Below are positions 1 to 7,958 of a stretch of DNA of 12,180 bases, one piece after another. The DNA is taken from contig JALLAZ010000773.1 of NCBI GenBank assembly GCA_036939755.1, positions 1 through 12,180 on the forward strand, read 5' to 3'. Each line of letters begins with the position of its first letter. The stretch's first letter is position 1. A program made the position numbers and the translations under genes. The notes below the pieces were generated by a model. It ran no database searches and was not told where the DNA came from. It saw only the letters and a list, made by a program, of their open reading frames with translations. The stretch comes from Stephanodiscus triporus. Its lineage: Eukaryota > Bacillariophyta > Thalassiosirophyceae > Thalassiosirales > Thalassiosiraceae.

Positions 1-945
1 GCCGCCGACCTCCCCCCCTTGTGCCCCCTCATTGGAAACATCCATGTGAGCGTCCGCGTGGCGGCAGATTTGACAAATTTGGCCACCGCTTCAATATGAT
101 AAAATGCCGGCTGCGATCTTTGAATCTGTATTGACGTTGAAATAAGTCACTATTGTCAGTCTTGATATCAAAGACATGTACCCCCAGTGCCGCTTCAAAG
201 CAGTGCAAACTGCCGTCAAGCACTATGCGCACCACCTCAAACCTCTTGAGAAAATGCAGGTGAAACGCTGCCTGGATATACTGAAATTTAGTATGGGAAA
301 TACAATTGTGAGCTTCAGAGATAAGTATTATGAGTACGGGGTTGATGCCGACCCGGATCGCCGTGGCCTGACCATTGGCGGTTTTGAATCTGTCTTCCTC
401 ACGAATCTTGAATGCTCTTTTATCTTTGAAAAACTCAACCATCTCCTTGTCAGCCACACCGCTTTCATAGGCACCTATCACGATGATGAACTCATCGTCT
501 TTCGGGGCCAACAATCTGATGCATGGCTGCACGGATGGCTCAAAACATTCCAACGCAAAGTTGACCGCATCCTTGGAACTCGAGACATCCAATTCACGAT
601 GGAGATCTGGCGACCCGGCCAAGATACACGCCCCCTCCCCAACTCGGAAGTATTCGTCGAGGGGATTGGGAAATTCCACCAAGTCAGCATCTATGGTGAA
701 GCTTCCTTCCCGTACCTTGATGTGAAAATGTCATGGGACGATGAAGACAGACAGCTGAATTATAACGTGTACAAGAAGCCGCGCGAACTCGTGAAGTATC
801 TCAATCGCGACAACCAACACCACCGAAACCATAAAGCAGCCGTCCTTGCCGGTGTCGAACTGCGTCTCGCACTCCTCACTACAATGACGAATGCCAACTC
901 CAAACTCAGCCTCTCCGACATCAACCCCGACAAACACGAGGCGCC
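1..945 (+). pseudogene. Truncated, decayed reverse transcriptase (retroelement remnant)
   Basis: Remnant of an RNA-dependent DNA polymerase from a retroelement. The open part runs from about 146 to 945. RT motif A reads LDIKDMYP, with the catalytic Asp codon at 164-166. A motif B-like GLTIGGFES follows near 380-410, and motif C is YHDD at 476-487, so all three catalytic aspartates survive. After them come YLDV near 711-722 and a thumb-like stretch (YNVYKKP, then KYLN, then HHRNHKAAVLAGVELR) near 760-870. This YLD...VY.KP...YLN...H layout resembles Penelope-like and related RTs. The reading frame is broken: frame 1 at 1-96 reads like upstream RT sequence (NLATASI), a frameshift follows near 95-98, and an in-frame TAA lies at 143-145. 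The ATG at 176 lies just inside motif A and is not a true start. No GIY-YIG or other endonuclease domain is visible. The 5' end lies outside the window, and the RT similarity stops near 945. The RT identity is confident; the clade is less so. Confidence 0.8.
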
Positions 946-1009
946 AGTCGCCTCGCCGCCGCCGTCGTCTCCTCTCCTCTGCCGTCACGCTCTCTTGTCT
1001 TTGTTCGGA

Positions 1010-2535
1010 AGCTTGAAATTCAACACTTTTGTGAAGACGAAGAGCTTGAGGAGGACGGACCTAATACTTGGCTCACTGATTTTCTCCGTGGACTCGCCCG
1101 CAACCGGTCTATTGAGCATTTGGCCATGACTTAATACCACTTGCCATGGATCCCCATTGAGATCATCTCACCCTTCTTCACACATAAACCTTAACCTCTG
1201 ATGCATCGAAATACATTATTGTGATTAGTCGGAGCACTTCCCTCCTTCTTATTCGCTCTGTCTACATGTGAGACAAATCTTATCTATACAGAAATAATCT
1301 GGGGGGAAGGTCAAGTCACAAGATGAAGCGGTTGTGTGGAATCATCCAGGCTTCTTCAACATCCTCGTTCCAAAATTCATCGCCTTGAAATCGGAGACAT
1401 TTTGTTCCGTCCACGCATTGACGACGAATGTATCACAATTCTCACCAGTGCCTTGGTTGCGAATAAGACTATCAAAGTATTAAGTATTGGATGTTGGTGG
1501 TTGCGATGTAACTGCAACTGGCTGGCGTGTCTTCTTGGCTGTGTTATGCAGTCCCATTTGCTCGCTTGAAAGCCTCACACTTCATGATTTAGATGTTGAA
1601 GACCTAACAATAATTGGAGACTCATTGGCCAAGAAAAATACCTTGAAAAGACTCCAGCTATCCAGTACTTGCATCACATCAGCTGAGTGGCAAGAGTTAT
1701 TCAAGCTTTTGAGAAATTCCAACTGTGCTGTACGGAAACTTGGTGTTGGCCGTTGCAGCTGGGACGATGCAAAGGCGATTGAATTTGCAGGTTCCTTGGC
1801 AGCAAACTCATCGTTAAAGTTCTCCTACTCTCTCACCGCAACATGATGAGTTGGATTCTTCAACATGATGCTTGATTCAACTTGCTCCCTTGAGGAACTG
1901 CTCTTGGAGAACTTGAGTACCAAGGAGCAGCTGCATTGGTCAATCTTTTGGCCAGTATGAGCACGCTCCAATTACTCAGACTCAATTAGCTGCATCGCAA
2001 TTACAACCAATGGATTGCGTGAATTCACGCGCGTATTGCAAAACGGCTCCAAGGTGGAGACACTTGAACTCAATAGAAACAATTTCAATGAAGAGGTTGT
2101 TATTGATTTTGCCACTGCGCTTGCAAACAACTCCAGCTTGAGCAAGTTACAACTTTGTGGTGAGGAGATCACAGACAGGATTTGGGGTGCATTCGATCGC
2201 GTTCTTGACGTTTCCTGCATTGAAAGTACATTTCTCTCAAATCACTCATTGCACACACTTGAGATTGAGAAATAATGGAGTGCATCCGATGGTGGTTCCA
2301 GAATAACTTGCCGGCGTGTTGCGGATGAATATAAATGAAGACAAGGTGGCAGTCGCACGACGGAAGATCATTGCATGCCATATTTCTGGTGACAATGTGG
2401 ACATCCAAGCATTTGCTGCAATGGCAGTGCCTATTTTGCATTGAATGGATCGGTAGGGATTCGGTTGATTTCTCACTGATGTATTACTATTACCTTACGT
2501 GGGGTTGCCCAGCGTTGTTTGAGGGAAATACTTAG
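1010..2535 (+). pseudogene. Leucine-rich-repeat protein pseudogene
   Basis: Conceptual translation in shifting frames gives a run of LRR units of about 28 residues. Pieces include FCEDEELEEDGPNTW and LRGLARNRSIEHLAM (about 1029-1131), RIDDECITILTSALVANKT (about 1410-1470), SLESLTLHDLDVEDLTIIG (about 1565-1617), SSLKVLLLSHRN near 1815-1850, EYQGAAALVNLLASMSTL near 1915-1970, and TLELNRNNFNEEVVIDFA near 2060-2115. A C-terminal non-LRR part reads NEDKVAVARRKIIACHISG near 2333-2389 and then IEWIGRDSVDFSLMYY, ending at the stop at 2533-2535. At least six frame changes or stops separate these pieces, including TAA at 1132-1134, shifts near 1495, 1817, 1915 and 1985, a break near 2270-2330, and one near 2435. 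They are single-base disruptions without GT-AG boundaries, so this is decay and not splicing. The repeat style recalls the large ribonuclease-inhibitor-like LRR families of diatoms (from memory). The exact 5' limit is uncertain because it merges with the RT remnant. Confidence 0.8.
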
Positions 2536-3223
2536 GCGAAATTTTCAGGAGAGAAAAGGAAGTATCCATCTACGCGTCCTTCTATTCACAGTTCAATTTT
2601 TATGATGGCAAGTCGAGGGATTGTCGGCGCACTTTCATCTCTAATAACATTCAAGTTACTATTACTAGCCAGTGCCTCCTCGCAACCAAACCTTGTTTTG
2701 TGTCTGTCGAATCATAGAATTCTATTATGCGAGCAAATACGGCAATGGCCTTTTGTGAGCAAGGACACGAGTGGCCATATCCGATGAAGATACTTGTACA
2801 TAGAAGCGACATCGAGCTTCTTGGCTCTTGGGGCACACTACGACGACACAAATCACCCTGATTTATCGAACATAGTTCGTATTCAAACCTTTCATTGCCA
2901 TCGGGATCGGCCGTACTACGCTCGGGGACAACATTGACTGCGACATGAGTGGCGAACGACGAAACGGGCGTGTCACAGCACCGCGACGAGAACCACACAA
3001 CGAAAATTACGAGGACTTGGGGGACGATGCAGATGATGAGGATGACAACGATAGGGGGTGGGGGAGAGAAGAGGGGGGGCGGGGAATGAGGACGGAGAAA
3101 GTCAGAAGCCGCTTAAATAACGTCATAGAGACCTACTCTCAAGAAGAAGTAAATCCTCATAAGTATACCTTTACAATACAGCAAAACCATATTTACAACG
3201 TAGAGATCGAGAGCGGTGCTTTC
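2536..3223. other. Intergenic region with no convincing gene
   Basis: Mixed-composition DNA between the LRR pseudogene and the stop codon of the minus-strand Nudix gene. A 61-codon plus frame (2602-2787) and a 115-codon minus frame (2651-2998) are open, but neither shows a motif, a conserved pattern or a recognisable domain. The plus frame starting at 2945 runs into the antisense of the Nudix gene and is probably a shadow. The 3' part, about 3110-3223, is AT-rich and most likely holds the 3' UTR of the Nudix gene. A purine-rich, G-run-rich stretch lies at about 3053-3093. Confidence 0.5.
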
Positions 3224-4064
3224 TTAAGACGTCGGCGACGAATCGTCCGATCGGATCGGCACGTGATACAGCGGACTGGGCTTACGCCTAGGCACGATGC
3301 TGGGTATGATCACGCGTTCCATCCCGCCCCCAGATCGATCGACGACCTTCATTATCGTCGCCATCATGGGATGTCCGACGTTTGCGTCGTCGGAATTCAC
3401 CATGGCGCGAAACTCGGACAGGGGCAACCACCTCGCGTCCTCGATCTCGCCGGCTCGAGGTATCGGCTCCGATATTTTCCCGCATCCCCCGTCGTCCGGG
3501 ATCGGTTCCATCCGACAGACGAAGTACAGGTCGCTCCTGCCGAATTGCACCCCGTGCGTGTGTCTCACCCCGAGCACGCCAACGAAACGACATTGTATCC
3601 CCGTCTCCTCGTACACCTCCCGTATCGCCGCCTCGTCGAGGTTTTCCCCCAATTCCGCGAGACCCCCCGGTATCTTCCACGGACGGTAGTTGTTCCTTGC
3701 CTCCCTAACCACCAGCAATTCGTCGTCGTCCTCCTCCCCCTCCTCCCCCTCCTCCGCGCACGACGACAATGAATACGTCGACGACCTCGACGATCTCTTT
3801 CGTATCACGACCGCGCCGACCCCCACCTGATGGGTGGCGTATTCCGGTATCGACGATTCGACGTCGTCCCTCAGCCATAGGCAGAGCGTCGCGTCGTCGC
3901 CTCTCGCGTGGTGGTAGACCATCCCCGCCCCGCGCGCGGCCTCGATTAGTCGTCCGCGGGACATGGGCAGCGTCATCCAGACCGCGGACTTCCCGAGGTC
4001 CGACGCCGCGGCGATCGTGGCGCGCAGCCCCGACAGGAAGGCGGCGGGATCGCGGTACGCGCGA

Positions 4065-4098
<34 letters not shown>

Positions 4099-4576
4099 AT
4101 TCGCGATCGGGATCGTCGTTCGGCGGCGGCGGCGCGACGACGGATGCGGCGGGGATGGTCACCCTGACTGAATTGTGGGTGTGGTCGACGAACGGCAGGG
4201 GGGGGGCGACGTCCGCCGCCGCCGCCGCCGCCGTCGACGTCGACGAGGAGGAGGATGAAGACGACGACGACGACGACGATAGCGACTGGGTCGTCCCAGT
4301 CCTCGCGATGACACAGCGCGGCGGTCGAGGAGGAGGATGGCGACGACGATGGAGACGCGATGACGATCCGGATCCCGAATATCCGCACCGCGACGACGAC
4401 GACGACGAGGCGCGATGTCCTCCTCCTCCCTTGACGGCGGCGAGTGCGTCGGCGATGGAGTTGCCGACGACGAGGGGGGACGTCGTACGACGTCCGAGGA
4501 AAGCTAGGGATGACATCGTCGTGTTGGATGCAGCGACGAGTAGGACGAGGAATGATGACGATGACCGCATTACCAT
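3224..4576 (-). CDS. Nudix hydrolase, NUDT6 / ADP-ribose pyrophosphatase-like, probably organelle-targeted
   Basis: Predicted 450-aa Mg2+-dependent hydrolase of nucleoside diphosphate-X compounds. The Nudix box is complete at residues 305-327 (G-x5-E-x7-REVYEETGI; DNA 3596-3664). In front of it, residues about 192-250 (LGKSAVWMTLPMSRGRL, YHHA, then ATHQVGVGAVVI) match the pre-Nudix region of the NUDT6/GFG and plant NUDT2/6/7/10 group, known for ADP-ribose or NADH pyrophosphatases; the substrate here is inferred. The N-terminus has a short hydrophobic segment (FLVLLVAA, residues 9-16) and then SSLAFLGRR, where F26 sits like the +1 Phe of the diatom plastid ASAFAP motif, so import into the plastid is plausible. 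Between the presequence and the domain lie poly-Ser (about 99-112) and an 11-Asp run (161-171) from triplet repeats. An in-frame TAG at 4589-4591 upstream limits the start to this ATG or the Met codons just after it. No intron is needed. It is divergently paired with the EEP gene. Confidence 0.9.
4065..4098. repeat. (TCG)n trinucleotide microsatellite inside the Nudix CDS
   Basis: About 11 uninterrupted TCG units on the plus strand. Read on the minus strand they encode the 11-Asp run (residues 161-171) of the Nudix protein, in the linker just before the pre-Nudix domain. A length change in multiples of three would leave the enzyme in frame. Confidence 0.9.
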
Positions 4577-4898
4577 ACTCTCTATTGCCTACTATCCGCC
4601 ACCATGTTCTTGGATTTTCCCAATGATGATGATGATGACGTCGTCTGTGGATTATGAGGGCTGTGCTAAACCTCATTAGCGGCACAGGTATCTAAAATAT
4701 TAAATATTCATCTTAAGGTAATTAAGAGCATCGGTTTGGAAAAAAAGGCATACTTATTTTTAGAGTATTATTTAGTATTTTGCAAAGTATTGTATTTTAC
4801 TCTATTGATTTTCATTATTTCTTCTTACCTATTTTGATTTTTACTCCCTCGGCTACTTCGTTTTAAAGTACACATATTATTGTTGACGATGCTGAACG
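4577..4898. promoter_or_regulatory. Divergent promoter region between the Nudix and EEP genes
   Basis: 322 bp separate the two start codons, which face away from each other, so both promoters must lie here or overlap the genes. The centre (about 4680-4880) is strongly AT-rich, in sharp contrast to the GC-rich coding flanks. It contains TATA-like A/T runs such as AATATTAAATATT near 4697-4709. I cannot fix a TATA box or initiator with confidence. An upstream ATG at 4889 opens a 24-codon frame that overlaps the EEP start. Confidence 0.55.
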
Positions 4899-7508
4899 AT
4901 GAAGTTGATCTCGCTGCTGGTATTGGGAATATCATCATCACCCGTCGGCGCCGGCAATGATAATCATCATCGTCGATGGAACGAGCGATCCGATCCTCCT
5001 CCCGCCGGCGGAAATTCTCCAAGTCGCCGCCGAGCCCTGGGGAGGACGTCGAACTTCTTCCGCCACCCTCGTCGACGCGAGGGTGCGTTCTGCCCTCCTT
5101 CCTCGACTGCATTTCCTCATCTCGCCGACCGTCGCGACGACGAGGATACTATAATATCAGCGGCATCTTCTCCTCAGCCAAGGTTATTCCCGGCACGATG
5201 TCCGCTGCCGTCCTTCCTCCCAGACGTCGACGTCGACGTCGACGATGACGATGACGGCGTCCGTCGTTCTTCTTCTTCTTCCTTCTCGATCCTCTCGTGG
5301 AACATCCTCCTCCCGAACTCACGCGATAATTGGTGGTGTCACAAGCAGTACGCGAGCAGCGTCGACATGTCGAAGCGAACGTGGTCGCATCGTCGAGAAT
5401 TGATAAGGGAGCGTTTAATCTCCGCGAGGGCGGACGTGGTTTGCATCCAGGAGGCTGACGGTGAGACCTTCGACGACGACTTCGATTACATGAGAAACGC
5501 CGGATATGATCACGTCCTGCACAGGAAGTTTCGCTTCAGGTGCGCGACCTTTTACCTGAGGGAGGAGTTCGCGCTGGAGAACGAGGCGCACAAGGACAGG
5601 ACGCTCGTCACGTCCCTGATTCGGATAGGCGGGGGTGGACGAGGGGGCGGCGCGAGGAACGACAACATCGACGACGATATGCCCGCTGCAGATCCGCGAC
5701 GTGGGGAGGACGTGCTGTACGTGGTGAATTGTCACCTGTCGGGCGGGGCCGCGCCCGAGCGACGATTGCGTCAGGTCAACGACGCCCTGGCGCAGATACG
5801 CAAGTGGACGACCGCGCGCGAACGGGACGCGGTCCGACAGAAATCGAAGGGGAGGAAGAAGCGCCCGTCGTCGTCGTCGTCGTCGGGGGACGATGTCGTA
5901 GATGACGTCGTCGACGGCGTCGTCGTCGTCGGCGGCGTCGGCGGCGAGGAGAATGACGCGGAACGATCGTCATCGGGGCACCGGAACATCGGCATCGTGG
6001 TGTGCGGCGATTTCAATTCCGATGGCAACACCGCATCGAGGAAGCTCCTCGTCGAGGGACGCGTCGATCCCGATTGGCGCGAGCCGCAATACCCCGATTT
6101 GGTCCTTACGTCGAGGGTCATGGAGCAGCCGTTCGGACCGTTCGCGGACGCCGCCGAGCTCGCGTACGGGGGCAACGTGTGCGACGGCGATTACGCCGAG
6201 TCCCGTCCCCTGGCCGATCCCACGTACGTGGTGCCGAATCTTGCGTCTCTGCTGCTGTTGCCTATCAGCGAGGAGGACGGCCGTCCGCCCAGGACGGAAT
6301 TCGGCATGCAAGTCGCCAAGGGACTGGCCGAGACTCTCAACCTGAACGACTTCCGCCAGTCGGAGTTGGACCGCGCCTTCGCCCTGGTCGACGGCGACGG
6401 CAACGGCCGCATCGACGAGGACGAGGTCTCGACGCTGCTCGAGAATGTGTACGTGGCGACCTACGGCCAGCAGATCGAGCAGGAGCGCAACAATTTCTTC
6501 AGGGGCTTCGGCAGGAGTAACAATCAGGGCAACGACGAGGCCGAGAGGGGTGGTCTGACAAAAGAACAATTCGTAAACAGGCTGAAAGCCCTCCAAAACG
6601 ATTGCGAGGGCGAAAGGAAAGCGTTTGGTCTCGCCAGGGGTCTCAACCTTACGCCAGGTATGAGCGAGGCGGAAATGGAACGAGCGTTCGATCAAATCGA
6701 CCTTGACCACAATTGTCTCTTAGACGAGGGTGAATTCCAAGCACTTCTCGAAAATGTTTACGTGAAAATTTACGGAGAAGATATCGAAAGGCATAGGGGA
6801 GAATTCTTCTCTGGCTTTCGACGGACGGGCGCCGCCGACTCCGATGCCGTCCCCAACGTTATTGACCTGTCGAGGGAGCAATTCACCGAGCGCCTCCTCG
6901 CCCTGCATCAAGAACTGAATGGCGGCAGGACGGGATCGGAACTCGCCGAGGTACGAACGGAAGCCGATGTGGATATCATGATCACGAGATTCACTCCGCT
7001 CCTCGTATGTGCACTGGATGAATTATTCGACAAGTTTTCTAGCAACGGATTCACATTGACGCAGGAGGAGGTGAATGATTTCCTCATCAAGACCAATGGA
7101 GAACTCGGTCGCGGCGGGACTTACCGACACACATCTTCCATCCTTATGAAGAAGGCCGAGTCCTCGATTAGTGGTAACGTCCCCGCAGAGTTGACCCGCA
7201 ATGACTGGTACGGAGTCTTTGCGCGGGAACTCGCAGAGGGAAAGTGGTGGCAGGTAGTGTACGACTTGGACGTTTGCGGCTTCGACGTGAGGTCGCACCG
7301 ATCCAACAATACCAAGGGCGACAACGGCCACGAGTTGTATCAAGGATGGCTGGATTATATCTACTTTCAGAACATGCATTGCTTTGGTGTGCAAGAGGGC
7401 TTGACGAAAGCGGAGCGGTTGCGCATTTATAACGATGGCGACGCTTTGCCCAATGAGTGGCATCCATCGGACCACATTCCAGTTGCTGCTGTTTTCTCAT
7501 GGAAATAG
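4899..7508 (+). CDS. EEP-family (CCR4/PDE12-like) phosphohydrolase with an EF-hand insertion
   Basis: Predicted 869-aa metal-dependent nuclease or phosphatase. EEP catalytic signatures in order: SWN with N135, CIQEAD with E185, VNCHLSGG with H279, CGDFNS with D371/N373, and at the far end LDYIYF (818-823) and PSDHIPV with D858/H859. RTLVTSL (234-240) and W..HRR..I also fit CCR4/angel/PDE12-type EEP enzymes. Between GDFNS and LDYI lies an insert of about 350 residues. It holds two EF-hands, loops 498-509 (DGDGNGRIDEDE, canonical) and 601-612 (DLDHNCLLDEGE, with Cys instead of the usual Gly at position 6), and a degenerate third near 711-724. Ca2+ control is therefore likely. Arabidopsis has an annotated calcium-binding EEP protein (At5g54130, from memory). 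Residues 1-18 look like a signal peptide; 20-128 are low-complexity with an acidic run. An in-frame TGA at 4893-4895 supports this start. The true substrate (RNA, phospholipid or inositol phosphate) cannot be told from the sequence. Confidence 0.88.
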   Translation: MKLISLLVLGISSSPVGAGNDNHHRRWNERSDPPPAGGNSPSRRRALGRTSNFFRHPRRREGAFCPPSSTAFPHLADRRDDEDTIISAASSPQPRLFPARCPLPSFLPDVDVDVDDDDDGVRRSSSSSFSILSWNILLPNSRDNWWCHKQYASSVDMSKRTWSHRRELIRERLISARADVVCIQEADGETFDDDFDYMRNAGYDHVLHRKFRFRCATFYLREEFALENEAHKDRTLVTSLIRIGGGGRGGGARNDNIDDDMPAADPRRGEDVLYVVNCHLSGGAAPERRLRQVNDALAQIRKWTTARERDAVRQKSKGRKKRPSSSSSSGDDVVDDVVDGVVVVGGVGGEENDAERSSSGHRNIGIVVCGDFNSDGNTASRKLLVEGRVDPDWREPQYPDLVLTSRVMEQPFGPFADAAELAYGGNVCDGDYAESRPLADPTYVVPNLASLLLLPISEEDGRPPRTEFGMQVAKGLAETLNLNDFRQSELDRAFALVDGDGNGRIDEDEVSTLLENVYVATYGQQIEQERNNFFRGFGRSNNQGNDEAERGGLTKEQFVNRLKALQNDCEGERKAFGLARGLNLTPGMSEAEMERAFDQIDLDHNCLLDEGEFQALLENVYVKIYGEDIERHRGEFFSGFRRTGAADSDAVPNVIDLSREQFTERLLALHQELNGGRTGSELAEVRTEADVDIMITRFTPLLVCALDELFDKFSSNGFTLTQEEVNDFLIKTNGELGRGGTYRHTSSILMKKAESSISGNVPAELTRNDWYGVFARELAEGKWWQVVYDLDVCGFDVRSHRSNNTKGDNGHELYQGWLDYIYFQNMHCFGVQEGLTKAERLRIYNDGDALPNEWHPSDHIPVAAVFSWK
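6339..6923 (+). repeat. Tandem duplicated EF-hand module within the EEP protein
   Basis: Two copies of a module of about 90 residues, at residues 481-570 and 585-675. Shared positions include AF...D (before and inside the loop), LLENVYV, YG..IE..R..FF.GF.R, and then L(T/S)+EQF..RL.AL. At the DNA level the copies have diverged: the first is GC-rich with many C/G third positions, the second is richer in A/T, so the duplication is old. Confidence 0.85.
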
Positions 7509-7958
7509 ATTGTATTCTCCAGTATTATAAATCAAATAAAATCGCTTGTATTATTTGTACATCCATGAGTATCGCGGAATGGTAGAAAGATGATCCTGTC
7601 ATTTTCGGAGATAGGCCAGTCATTTCCTCCGGCCTGCAATTTGAAGCTGCAGGATACTTTTCCCGTTACAATGGTGAGCAAATGAAAAGGCATTGGATGG
7701 ATTCAAGGTGGAAAAATGGTCCTTTGACCTAATCCTTTGTAAGGGACATCACATTTTGGATCGAATTCCAGCTAATCTTTGAATGAAGCAAAATCACCCT
7801 CGGCTCCCCTTAAATAGAGGTATTGTACGATAAGGTACGATACATAAGAAATTTCTCACTACCGACCCACGTCGGACAGACCCCCCTCACTGGGCCGGCC
7901 GACCACCTTCCACAATAATATCGTCACATCGCGGCGGAGCAGTCATCGAAATAACGTC
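7509..7958 (+). promoter_or_regulatory. Intergenic: EEP 3' UTR and TRM5 upstream region
   Basis: 450 bp between two co-oriented genes. AATAAA at 7535-7540, 27 bp after the EEP stop, is a plausible polyadenylation signal. Closer to TRM5 there is a TATA-like TTAAATAG at about 7810-7817, two direct copies of GTACGATA at 7825-7832 and 7835-7842 spaced one helical turn apart, and a small inverted repeat CCGAC/GTCGG at 7862-7875. No ORF of note was seen. Confidence 0.45.

Noticed and set aside
176..1129. A single 317-aa protein
   Set aside because: The start lies within RT motif A and the C-terminal 50 or so residues are LRR coding DNA read in the wrong frame, so this is a chimeric chance ORF over two pseudogenes.
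1010..2535. Intron-containing, functional LRR gene
   Set aside because: The frame changes are abrupt single-base shifts and stops with no GT-AG boundaries or branch points at the breaks.
2651..2998. 115-codon minus-strand ORF as a real gene
   Set aside because: No conserved motif, no recognisable domain and no supporting context; kept only as part of the intergenic description.
2945..3772. 275-codon plus-strand ORF with acidic and basic stretches
   Set aside because: More than half is antisense to the well-supported Nudix gene, and the 5' part has no motif; its Arg/Asp bias follows from the triplet-rich complementary strand.
3705..4685. 326-codon minus-strand ORF rich in Arg and Val
   Set aside because: It is a frame-shifted shadow of the Nudix CDS; the open frame is caused by TCG/GAC repeats.
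4680..4880. MITE-like element in the AT-rich divergent promoter
   Set aside because: Only 6-bp imperfect terminal similarity could be found, which is expected by chance in such AT-rich DNA.
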